A stretch of 33,672 nt of DNA from NCBI GenBank assembly GCA_903835655.1, contig CAILNT010000104.1:1-33672 (forward strand). Reading direction: 5' to 3'. The position numbers and the translations under genes are program-made. This document shows positions 1 through 7,832 of the stretch, in pieces. Under the pieces are notes generated by a model. It did not search any database, was not told the origin of the DNA, and saw only the letters and a program-made list of their open reading frames with translations. Position 1 is the first letter of the stretch. Each line of letters starts with the position of its first letter. This stretch comes from an uncultured Pseudomonadota bacterium. Lineage in GTDB: Bacteria; Pseudomonadota; Gammaproteobacteria; Burkholderiales; Thiobacillaceae.

Positions 1-138
1 GGGGGCGACCATGCGCGTCGTCGCGCACCCGCAAGGGGTAGGCCGGATTCGTACGCGCTCAAGCGCTACGACTCCGCGCCCTTGCCAGACAACTCGCCAG
101 ACGCACACTCGGGCGTGTTCAACTGAGGATTCAAGGAT
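1..138 (+). mobile_element. Truncated copy of a MITE-like repeat upstream of rsmA
   Basis: Bases 80-138 match the reverse complement of 18709-18767 with one mismatch in 59 positions, and bases 6-25 match the reverse complement of 18768-18787 exactly. In this copy about 54 bases (26-79) separate the two blocks, so it carries an insertion relative to the other copy. The copy runs off the left edge of the window. Its right end (119-138) is the same 20-bp terminus that bounds the 18.7 kb element, and it stops two bases into the rsmA start codon. The shared block and its boundary are seen directly; that this is a mobile element is inferred from the two copies and the terminal inverted repeats of the other one. 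Confidence 0.6.
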
Positions 139-934
139 GATCCTACTGCCCCGCGCCAAGAAGTCGCTGGGTCAACACTTCCTGGTGGACGGCCATTACA
201 TCGCCCGCATCGTCGCGGCGATCCGCCCGGAAGCGGACGACATCATGGTGGAAATCGGTCCCGGCCCCGGCGCGCTCACCCGGCCGCTGCTGGACAAGCT
301 GCCGCATCTGCACGTGGTGGAACTGGACCGCGACATGGTCGCGCGCCTGCGGGAAGAATTCCCCGATACACGCCTGACGGTGCATCAGGCCGATGCCCTG
401 GATTTCGATTTCGGCCAATTCGGCGACCGCCTGCGGGTGGTGGGCAACCTGCCCTACAACATCTCCTCGCCGCTGCTGTTCCACCTGGCCGACTCCGCCT
501 CGAAGATACGTGACCTGTGCTTCATGCTGCAAAAGGAAGTCGTGGATCGCATGGCCGCGGCACCCGACACCGCCGATTACGGACGCCTCTCGGTCATGCT
601 ACAGGCGCGCTTTCGCGTGGAAAGACTGTTCGTGGTGCCACCCGGCGCCTTCCGTCCGCCGCCCAAGGTGGATTCCGCCATCGTCCGCCTATACCCGCGA
701 CCCATGGACGCCGTGCCCTATGCCGACGCCCGCGTGTTCGCCGACGTGGTGGCGCGCGCCTTCGGTCAGCGCCGCAAGACCCTGCGCAACACCCTCAAGG
801 GCCTGGTCGACGCCGCCATGTTCGAAGAACTCGGCATCGACCCGGTCCGTCGCGGCGAAACCCTGTCGGTGCAGGAATTCGCGCGCCTGGCGAACCGCCT
901 GTCGACGCTCGCGCAACACCGCGCACCAACATAA
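137..934 (+). CDS. rsmA: 16S rRNA dimethyladenosine transferase RsmA (KsgA)
   Basis: A 265-residue cytoplasmic enzyme that dimethylates two adjacent adenines (A1518 and A1519 in E. coli numbering) near the 3' end of 16S rRNA, using S-adenosylmethionine, late in small-subunit assembly. The family N-terminus (KKSLGQHFL, residues 8-16), the SAM loop EIGPGPG (39-45) and the catalytic NLPY motif (104-107) are all present, and the length is normal. The ATG at 137 was chosen because the conserved N-terminus begins there and GAGGA lies 7 bases upstream. A longer in-frame start at 11 would only translate the upstream repeat. That repeat supplies both the ribosome-binding sequence and the first two bases of the ATG. 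The next gene is convergent, 65 bp away, with no clear terminator between them. Confidence 0.96.
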   Translation: MILLPRAKKSLGQHFLVDGHYIARIVAAIRPEADDIMVEIGPGPGALTRPLLDKLPHLHVVELDRDMVARLREEFPDTRLTVHQADALDFDFGQFGDRLRVVGNLPYNISSPLLFHLADSASKIRDLCFMLQKEVVDRMAAAPDTADYGRLSVMLQARFRVERLFVVPPGAFRPPPKVDSAIVRLYPRPMDAVPYADARVFADVVARAFGQRRKTLRNTLKGLVDAAMFEELGIDPVRRGETLSVQEFARLANRLSTLAQHRAPT

Positions 935-999
935 CAGCCGCTTGACGTGGCCGTCCACCTCTGACCCCGACACACTGCGAAATGCTTGCGGAATATGCA

Positions 1000-3261
1000 T
1001 CAACTCCGCTGCACAAACCCCTCGAACTTTTCAAGCGACAGCGGCCGGCTGAAGTGTTGGCCCTGATAGGCATGGCAGCCATGGCGATCGAGAAACCTCA
1101 ACTGCGCCTCTGACTCCACACCCTCGGCGATCACCTTCATGTCCAGCTCCCGACCCAGGGTGAGGAGGGTACGCACGATCGCGGCATCTTCGCTTTTCTC
1201 GGGGAGATTTTCCACGAAAGAGCGGTCGATCTTGATCCGACCGAACGGTAACCGGGCCAGAAGAGACAGGGGGAAAGAACCGGTCCCGTAACCGCCGAGG
1301 GTAAAGCCGACACCCAGTTCCTTGATCGCCCGCATCTTCTCGACCGTGCCCTGCACGTCTTCAAGCACCAGGCCTTCCTTCAATTCGAGCGTCAGGCGTG
1401 CGGGATTCGCGCGGCTGGCGTGGAGCGCGGCCTTGACCTCGGCGACAAAATCATGCTGCCGGAATTGCCGGCTGCTGACATGCAACGAGACCGGCAATTC
1501 GCGGGTATGCACCCCGTTCTCCCAAGCTTTGACCTGGCCGCAGACCGTTTCCAACGCCCAAAGTCCGATCGGCAGGATCAGGCCGGTATCTTCCGCCAGC
1601 GGGATGAATTCCCCCGGCAACATCGATCCGCCTTCCGGGTGTTGCCAGCGCAACGAGGCTTCGATGCCGACCGGGCGACATGCGGCATCGACCTGGGGCT
1701 GATAGTAGAGCCGGAACTGTCTGAGTTGCAGTGCCTGGCGCAGATCCGCTTCCATGGAAACACGACGGTCCACCGCAGCCTGCATGGCCGGATCGAAAAA
1801 ACGCAGCGTATTGCGTCCCGCCCGCTTGGCTTGATACAGCGCCAGGTCGGCGTTCTTGATCAGGTCTTCGACCGTATTTCGCCGATCGAACAGGCCGATA
1901 CCGATACTGAGTTTGCAATGGTACTCATAGCCGTTGAGGGAAAAAGGCCGTTCCAGGGCCTCGTACAGCTTGTCGCCCAACTGCCGGGCCAGGGCTGCCG
2001 CCTCATCGACCGCCGCACCCAGGTCCTCCAGCAGCAACACAAATTCATCCCCCCCCTGGCGCGAAACCGTGTCACCGCCGCGCACCACCGCGCGCAAGCG
2101 CTGCGCGACCTCGATCAACAGCAGATCGCCGACATCGTGGCCGCGGGTGTCGTTGAGCGCCTTGAAATTGTCCAGATCCAGGAAAAATATCGCGCCGTAT
2201 TGTCCGGTACGCACCGAGGCGGCCAGCGCCTGGCCCAGGCGGTCCTGGAGCAGGCGGCGGTTGGGCAAACGCGTGAGCGGGTCGTAATAAGCGAGGCGGT
2301 GAAGTTCGGACTCGTTGCTCCTGTCCGCGACGATGTCGGTCAAAGTGCCGATGTAATGGGTGATGCCCTGGCCCGTCGAGTTGACCGCCGCAAGATTCAG
2401 CATCTCGACATGGAGCTGGTCGTCCTTGCGCTGACTCCATATTTCGCCCTGCCAATACCCATCCTTCTTCAGGGTATCCCGCATGCGCTGATAGAACTGC
2501 GGCCCGTGATGCCCCAGATTGAGCTGCGCCAGGGTGCGTCCGATGGCCTCCGAGGCCGCGAGGCCGGTCAGTCGGGTGAACCCCGGATTGACCCGCAACA
2601 CGGCGAGCCCTTGGTCGATGATCATCACCCCGTTTTGGGAATTGAAGGCGACGGCCGCGATACGCAACTCGGCATCGGCCTGTTTGTATTTGCCGAGTTC
2701 GGTCAGCGTGACCCGCAGCGCAGGAGGCGCACCGTCCTTGTCCACGTAGTGGCTATCCAGACGAACTCGGACAGGCCCGCCCTCGCCTCCCTGGAGCACC
2801 AGTTCGCAATCCTGCTTGCCCTTGTTTTTGAGCACCCCCATCAGGTGCAAGTGCCAACGATCCGCATCCTCGGGCGTAACGAAACGGGCGAAAGGCTGGC
2901 GCAGCAGCTTCCCTCGCATCGCGCCCAGCAGGACCGTGCCCGTCATATTGATCTCGGTGATCAAACCTTTTTCACTGAGAGTGAGATAAGCGACCGGCGC
3001 AAACTGGTAATAGTCGCGGAAGCGGTCGCGCGATTCCTCCAGACAGGCCTGCGCCTCACGCAAGGTTTCGTTTTGCATCTCCAGTTCGATCTGGTGCACC
3101 TGGACTTCGTACAGGAGTTCGTCGATCGGTCGGGTCGGTGTTTGATCCGGTGGCATGCGCGCCAGGACCGCCTCGGCCGCACCCCGCAACCGGGTTTTTG
3201 CCGACTTTTTCGCCACCCTCGGGGGCTGCGCGGCGGAAGGCGCGGCGCGCGAGTCACGCAT
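1000..3261 (-). CDS. PAS-PAS-GGDEF-EAL protein, probable diguanylate cyclase with degenerate EAL
   Basis: A 753-residue cytoplasmic c-di-GMP signalling protein without a signal peptide or clear membrane segment. After a basic N-terminus and a short helical stretch (about 45-80) come two PAS domains (about 80-195 and 200-312), then GGDEF (about 320-488) and EAL (about 500-745). The active site RQGGDEF (401-407) is intact, and an inhibitory-site RxxD (R394-D397) lies exactly five residues before it, so cyclase activity with product feedback is expected. In the EAL domain, EAL reads EAS (534-536), the metal-binding Asn of the usual VNLS reads His (594), and the paired Asp of DDFGTG are both Gly (656-657). 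Phosphodiesterase activity is therefore doubtful; it may only bind c-di-GMP or regulate the cyclase. The start at 3261 has GGAAAG 7 bases upstream. The gene diverges from the HD-GYP operon. Confidence 0.9.
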   Translation of the reverse strand: MRDSRAAPSAAQPPRVAKKSAKTRLRGAAEAVLARMPPDQTPTRPIDELLYEVQVHQIELEMQNETLREAQACLEESRDRFRDYYQFAPVAYLTLSEKGLITEINMTGTVLLGAMRGKLLRQPFARFVTPEDADRWHLHLMGVLKNKGKQDCELVLQGGEGGPVRVRLDSHYVDKDGAPPALRVTLTELGKYKQADAELRIAAVAFNSQNGVMIIDQGLAVLRVNPGFTRLTGLAASEAIGRTLAQLNLGHHGPQFYQRMRDTLKKDGYWQGEIWSQRKDDQLHVEMLNLAAVNSTGQGITHYIGTLTDIVADRSNESELHRLAYYDPLTRLPNRRLLQDRLGQALAASVRTGQYGAIFFLDLDNFKALNDTRGHDVGDLLLIEVAQRLRAVVRGGDTVSRQGGDEFVLLLEDLGAAVDEAAALARQLGDKLYEALERPFSLNGYEYHCKLSIGIGLFDRRNTVEDLIKNADLALYQAKRAGRNTLRFFDPAMQAAVDRRVSMEADLRQALQLRQFRLYYQPQVDAACRPVGIEASLRWQHPEGGSMLPGEFIPLAEDTGLILPIGLWALETVCGQVKAWENGVHTRELPVSLHVSSRQFRQHDFVAEVKAALHASRANPARLTLELKEGLVLEDVQGTVEKMRAIKELGVGFTLGGYGTGSFPLSLLARLPFGRIKIDRSFVENLPEKSEDAAIVRTLLTLGRELDMKVIAEGVESEAQLRFLDRHGCHAYQGQHFSRPLSLEKFEGFVQRS

Positions 3262-3696
3262 GGCAACTTTCCGGGTACGAACAATCCACCCCGGGCGCTG
3301 TTCTGACCCTTTGCTGGGGCAGGGTCCGCCCGATATCCGGATGCCTCGTCATGTTCTGTGCCTCTTTGGTGAACCGACTCTCACTTTGTACCGGTACATC
3401 TATTCAGGGTAAAGCATTATCGTCCCCGTGCAGCGAAAAGCTCAAGCAGAACGTCGCGGCCCCAACCGGCCCCGTCCAAAATCCGCATCACTAGCGTTTA
3501 GGCTTAGGTATTTCTTCATGTAGTGTAGATTTTTATTGCACACCGCCGGAGAATGGCCCGACCGTGGGCAGGGCGCAGCCAGCTTCGGGGGCCGCGCTGT
3601 CCGGGAGGCGCGTTTCCCGAGCGATGCCCTGAACTTGGCCGGGTGAATCGGAACGCACCCACAGGCGACTCGTTCCGCGCCAACCGTGCATAGAGG
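3262..3696. other. Divergent intergenic region between GGDEF and HD-GYP genes
   Basis: These 435 bp hold no convincing gene. They contain a promoter-like pair with a palindrome facing the GGDEF gene (3385-3413) and an inverted repeat GACCCT/AGGGTC near 3306-3327. An AT-rich stretch (about 3495-3540) stands out from the GC-rich surroundings and carries the near-tandem TTAGGC/TTAGGT at 3498-3509. The AT-rich stretch is the likeliest regulatory site for the HD-GYP operon, but no good -35/-10 pair was found in that direction. No terminator hairpin was seen. Confidence 0.45.
3385..3413 (-). promoter_or_regulatory. Candidate promoter and operator for the GGDEF-EAL gene
   Basis: On the minus strand TTTACC (plus 3408-3413) and TACAAA (plus 3385-3390) are separated by 17 bp, a reasonable sigma-70 arrangement about 120 bp before the start codon. 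A perfect 12-bp palindrome, TGTACCGGTACA (3387-3398), covers the end of the spacer and part of the -10 element, where a repressor would sit. Promoter strength and the bound regulator are unknown. Confidence 0.35.
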
Positions 3697-5493
3697 ATGA
3701 CTTTGAACGCTTTGTCGGTACTGAAGGGCATGCGCGTACTCTACGTGGAAGACGACGCGGCCACCCGCGAAGAACTGGCCATGATGATCGAGCCCTGGGT
3801 GGACACGCTGGACGTCGCCGGCAATGGCCAGGCCGGGCTGGCCCTCTACGCGAGTGGACAGCACGACATCGTGGTCACCGACATCCAGATGCCGGTCATG
3901 AATGGCTTGACCATGTGCGCCGAGATTCGCCAACTGAACGCCCAGCAACCCACCGTCCTGCTGAGCGCCTACAACGACGTGGAATATCTGTTCCGCGCCA
4001 TTGAACTGGGCATCACCCAATACATCACCAAGCCGGTCAACGTGGAGCATTTGCTGGAGCGGCTTGCGGACATCGCCCGTAACCTCCTTTCCCTGCGGGA
4101 ACAGTCACGTTATCGCCGCCTGCTGGAACAGTACCGCCTGCTGGCGGATGAGAGCGCCATCGTCACCACCCTGGACCCCAATGGCCGTATCACCTACGTA
4201 AACGACAGGTTGACCCAACTCACAGGCCATGACCGTCAGGAATTGATCGGCATGGATATGACGCTGCTGTCCGCTCTGGATGAACCCGCCACCCGGATGG
4301 AGGCCATCTGGCAGGCCGCACAGGCCGGCGAGAAGTGGGCCGGCATCGTCAAGAACCGGACGCGGGACGGCAAGTTACTGGTAGTGGAGCGCAGCCTGGT
4401 CCCCATCCTCGACGAATCAGGGCAGGTGGTGGAGGTCTTCAGCCTGGATGTAGACATCACCGAGCTCTATTCCAGCAACGAAGTGCTCATGGAGGCATTA
4501 GGCCAGAGCGAGCATAGCCTGCAGGAGCAACGCGATTACCTGGCCGCCTACAAACGAGCGCTGGAAACGGGAACCAGCATCTGTATCGCCGATGCTCAAG
4601 GCCGCATCCTCAGTGCCAATCGCCAGTTTGCCGAGCTCCTGGGCTATCGGGTGCGAGATTTGTCCGGGCTGAAATTGTGCAGCATCATCCCTCAATACGA
4701 CCCGAAGAGCTGGGGAGCGGCCGAACGGGAGGGGGAATCGGCTGACAGCAAGATCCTGCGTGTGTATCACAAGAACGGCAAGGAGCTCTTCTTCAACATC
4801 GCCTTCGTCTCCTTGCTGAACAGGGTTGGGCAACCGGAATCCATCATCCTGGTCTGTCAGGACCTCACCGAATCCCTGGAAACGACCCGCGAGTTGATGG
4901 ACACCCAGCGTGAGCTGCTCTTGCTGGTGGGCCAAGTCGTGGAGAACCGCAGCCAGGAAACCGGCATGCACGTCAAACGGGTAGGCGAGATTTCCAGGCT
5001 GTTAGCCATCCAGTACGGGCTGGACGGTGCGCACGCGGACATGATCCGGATCGCGGCACCTCTGCACGACGTCGGCAAAGTCGGCATCCCGGACGATATC
5101 CTGCACAAACCGGGCAAGCTGGATGACTCGGAATTCGAGGTCATGAAGACGCATGCCAACGTGGGCTATCAAATCCTCAGGCAGATCAACCGCCCACTGG
5201 TGCGCATGGCTTCCCTGATCGCCCATGAACACCACGAACGCTATGACGGCGCGGGTTATCCACGTGGACTCAAGGGCGGGGAAATCAGCATTGAAGGCCG
5301 CATCGTCGCCATCGCGGACGTGCTGGACGCATTGGGCCATGTCCGCAGCTATAAGGAGCCCTGGGACGAGGACACCATACGCGCGTATCTACAAAAACAT
5401 CGCGGTCACCGCTTCGATCCCCTATTGGTCGATCTGGTGTTTGCCAACTGGGACGACATCATGGGCATCCGAGGTCGCTACCAGGATCAATGA
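3697..5493 (+). CDS. Response regulator REC-PAS-PAS-HD-GYP, c-di-GMP phosphodiesterase
   Basis: A 598-residue cytoplasmic response regulator whose output domain should hydrolyse c-di-GMP. The receiver domain (about 12-125) has the acidic pair D19/D20, the phospho-acceptor D62 in VTDIQMP, S90 and the conserved K112. Two PAS domains follow (about 145-258 and 282-392), then an HD-GYP domain (about 400-595) with HDVGK (457-461), the HHERYDG stretch (512-518) and GYP (520-522), all apparently active. It is the first gene of an operon ending in a histidine kinase, the obvious phosphodonor. The ATG at 3697 has AGAGG directly against it, which is too close for a good ribosome-binding site; an ATG at 3730 (residue 12) is an alternative start. 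The GGDEF protein is transcribed divergently upstream. Confidence 0.92.
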   Translation: MTLNALSVLKGMRVLYVEDDAATREELAMMIEPWVDTLDVAGNGQAGLALYASGQHDIVVTDIQMPVMNGLTMCAEIRQLNAQQPTVLLSAYNDVEYLFRAIELGITQYITKPVNVEHLLERLADIARNLLSLREQSRYRRLLEQYRLLADESAIVTTLDPNGRITYVNDRLTQLTGHDRQELIGMDMTLLSALDEPATRMEAIWQAAQAGEKWAGIVKNRTRDGKLLVVERSLVPILDESGQVVEVFSLDVDITELYSSNEVLMEALGQSEHSLQEQRDYLAAYKRALETGTSICIADAQGRILSANRQFAELLGYRVRDLSGLKLCSIIPQYDPKSWGAAEREGESADSKILRVYHKNGKELFFNIAFVSLLNRVGQPESIILVCQDLTESLETTRELMDTQRELLLLVGQVVENRSQETGMHVKRVGEISRLLAIQYGLDGAHADMIRIAAPLHDVGKVGIPDDILHKPGKLDDSEFEVMKTHANVGYQILRQINRPLVRMASLIAHEHHERYDGAGYPRGLKGGEISIEGRIVAIADVLDALGHVRSYKEPWDEDTIRAYLQKHRGHRFDPLLVDLVFANWDDIMGIRGRYQDQ

Positions 5494-5520
5494 CTCCTCC
5501 ACCCAACCGCGAACCATGAA

Positions 5521-6924
5521 ATGAAAATCATCCTCTGGATTGTGTGTGCATGCCTGTTTGCCGTGGCCCGAGCCGAACCGGTCGCGCAAAGCCGTGAGCC
5601 GCTCACGCTGAATCAGGCCATCCGCATCGCCCTGGAGAACAACCGGGCCCAACAGGTCTCCCAGGCGAGCCTGGACATGGCCCTGGCACAATACCGGCAA
5701 GCCATGGCGGCATTCGGCCCGCACATGGGCCTGGAGGCGGGGTTCCAGCGGGCGGATCAGGACCGCAGCTTTTCCTTCCAGGGCATGGTCACGACCCCCG
5801 CCATGGCTTTGCCCATCGGGCCGGGTGGGGCGCTGGTCTCCCTTCCGGGCCAGCCGCTGCCCATGAACCTGAATGTGAAGCTGTTCGATCGCGATATGGG
5901 CAACACCGCGCTCAAAGTGACCTATCCGCTCTACACCGGCGGCAAGGAAGAAGCCCTCACCGGCATGGCGAAGAAGGGCGTGGAGATCGCCATTGAAGAC
6001 AAGCGCAGGACCGAACTCGACCTCGTGCGCGACATCGTCCGCTACTACGACGGCGCCTTGCTGGCCGGTCAGATCGAACAACTGGTCAGCGACACGCTGG
6101 AGCGTTTCCAGGTTCTCGAGGAACTCACCGAGCGCCTCTATCAGAATGCATCGCTCAAGGTAAAGAAGACGGACTACCTGCGCAGCAGAACCACCACGGC
6201 CATGACGCGATCCATGTACCAGGAGGCAAAATACGCCCATGCCCTGGCTCTGGAAGCGTTGGCCAATACCATGGGACTGGACCCGAACACGCCGCCGAGC
6301 TTGGCACCCGCGCCGCCCCTGCCAGAATTCAATGCCGAGTTGGAGACGCTGATCTCTCAGGCCATGCGGCTAAACCCGGACAAGCAGCGTCTGGAACTGG
6401 CGTTGCAGGCGGCGGACTACAAGATCCAGGAAGCGCGCAGCGGCTACTACCCGACGGTCGGCCTGGAAGCCAGCGCCTATCGTTACTGGAATGACTACGA
6501 TGGCGGCCTGACCAATGCCGACAACAATCGAGGCTGGACCCTCGGCGTCGGCTTGAAATGGGCGCTGTTTGACGCGGGCATGACCCGTGCCGAAGTGGAC
6601 GGCGCCCGTGCCGCCAAGGTGAAACTCGGCGCTCAACGCGTTCTTCTGGACAACGGCCTGGCCCTGCAGATCAAGGCTGATTTCCAGCGCCTGCGGCGCT
6701 CCCGTGCTCAGGTGGTGGACAATACCCAGGCACGCGATTTTGCCGAGGAAAACCGCAAACTCAATGTGCGCGCCTACCAGGAAGAAATGGTTGAAACCAA
6801 GGACGTGATCGAGGCGCAGATCATCGAAACCCTGGCCAGCGCCAGCCTGTTTCACTCGCAACATGACCTTCGCGATGCCCTGGCCGACCTCGATTATCGG
6901 GTGGGTGCGGCAATGCAACAGTGA
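5521..6924 (+). CDS. TolC-family outer membrane protein
   Basis: A 467-residue outer membrane factor: a trimeric beta-barrel with a long helical periplasmic tunnel that normally completes a type I secretion or efflux machine. A signal peptide ends near residue 18 (ARA/EP). The first repeat opens with LTLNQAIRIALENN and the last contains the family-type KDVIEAQIIETLASA segment; the length is typical. It begins 27 bp after the HD-GYP gene and overlaps the next gene by 4 bp, so it belongs to the signalling operon. No membrane-fusion protein or inner-membrane pump is encoded beside it, which is unusual. It may borrow a pump encoded elsewhere or serve a role specific to this operon. The ribosome-binding site is weak. 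Confidence 0.88.
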   Translation: MKIILWIVCACLFAVARAEPVAQSREPLTLNQAIRIALENNRAQQVSQASLDMALAQYRQAMAAFGPHMGLEAGFQRADQDRSFSFQGMVTTPAMALPIGPGGALVSLPGQPLPMNLNVKLFDRDMGNTALKVTYPLYTGGKEEALTGMAKKGVEIAIEDKRRTELDLVRDIVRYYDGALLAGQIEQLVSDTLERFQVLEELTERLYQNASLKVKKTDYLRSRTTTAMTRSMYQEAKYAHALALEALANTMGLDPNTPPSLAPAPPLPEFNAELETLISQAMRLNPDKQRLELALQAADYKIQEARSGYYPTVGLEASAYRYWNDYDGGLTNADNNRGWTLGVGLKWALFDAGMTRAEVDGARAAKVKLGAQRVLLDNGLALQIKADFQRLRRSRAQVVDNTQARDFAEENRKLNVRAYQEEMVETKDVIEAQIIETLASASLFHSQHDLRDALADLDYRVGAAMQQ

Positions 6925-7832
6925 TCGCCTTCGGACACGCCCTGCGCAGGGCGGGCAGCTGGCTCGGCCTGCTCGGCCTGCTCGTACTGGCCGGCCAGGC
7001 ACGGGCCGAACCCGCGATGACGCCGCTCATCCTGGGCTTTTACCTGCCCGGCATCCGCGACGCGAACCCCACCGATATTCGCGCCAGCTTGCAGTTGTGG
7101 GTGGAGGAGATCGCCAAGCCCTACCGGCTCCAGGGCGAGGCACGGATGTATGATGACATGCGGGTCCTGTACCGCGACGCCATGCAAAATCGGGTCGATC
7201 TGGTCATCGCGCCCGCCATGGAACTCACCGAGACCTTCCGGCCGGAAGAACTCACGCAAGGATTTTCTGCACGACGCCGAGGCAGCGATGAGGGGCTGGC
7301 CTTGATCGTGCAGAAAAGCAGCGGCTTGAGCCAGTTTCGCGACTTGCGCGGCAAACACGTCCTGCGGCTTAGCAACGATAGGCTCGGCCAGATTTTTCTG
7401 GAAACCCAGTGCCAACGCGAAACCGCTTCACCCTGTTCCAAGCTGTTCAATCTGGCCGAAGAAAAACGCGATGTGCAATCCATCCACCGGGTGTTTTTCG
7501 GACAGGCGGATGCCGCTCTGGTCAGTCTGGGTACTCTGCACGCCGCCAGCGAATTGAACCCGCAGATCGGCGCGCGCTTGCGGGTGCTCCTGGAATGGAA
7601 AGCGCAATCCCTGGCTTTCGGCATGATGACCGTGCGCAGCGACCCGGCCTACCGCGACTTGCTCCTGCGCTCCGCCATGCAAGCCTCGCAGACGGTACGA
7701 GGCGTGCAGATCCTGGAATTGTTCAAGACGGATTACATGGTGCGGGCGGGCATATCGGATGTACAGCCCTTCTGGAATCTGTACCACGAGTACCAGGACC
7801 TGACCCATAGAAAAGCGGCGTCGAGGAAATAG
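6921..7832 (+). CDS. PhnD-like periplasmic substrate-binding protein
   Basis: A 303-residue exported protein resembling the phosphate/phosphite/phosphonate (PhnD) family of periplasmic binding proteins. A signal peptide ends near residue 29 (ARA/EP). The mature part opens with a short beta strand (LILGFYLP), followed by alternating helices and strands with the family-like segments VDLVIAPAM and LRGKHVLRLS. Two cysteines (164 and 172) could form a disulfide. It starts with GTG overlapping the tolC-like stop (GTGA), and its own stop overlaps the kinase start by one base. No ABC permease or ATPase is nearby, so it more likely presents a ligand to the kinase than feeds a transporter. The ligand cannot be read from the sequence. 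Confidence 0.78.
   Translation: MIAFGHALRRAGSWLGLLGLLVLAGQARAEPAMTPLILGFYLPGIRDANPTDIRASLQLWVEEIAKPYRLQGEARMYDDMRVLYRDAMQNRVDLVIAPAMELTETFRPEELTQGFSARRRGSDEGLALIVQKSSGLSQFRDLRGKHVLRLSNDRLGQIFLETQCQRETASPCSKLFNLAEEKRDVQSIHRVFFGQADAALVSLGTLHAASELNPQIGARLRVLLEWKAQSLAFGMMTVRSDPAYRDLLLRSAMQASQTVRGVQILELFKTDYMVRAGISDVQPFWNLYHEYQDLTHRKAASRK

Noticed and set aside
11-136. Upstream in-frame extension of rsmA from the ATG at 11
   Set aside because: It would translate the repeat element; the family N-terminus starts after 137 and a ribosome-binding site fits there.
1420-3306. Long plus-strand open frame (628 codons) opposite the GGDEF-EAL gene
   Set aside because: It is antisense to a protein with clear domains and has low-information Arg/Gln/Leu-rich composition typical of GC-rich shadows.
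3442-3519. 25-codon minus-strand reading frame starting MKKYLSLNAS
   Set aside because: No ribosome-binding site and no similarity I can name; it overlaps the AT-rich regulatory region.
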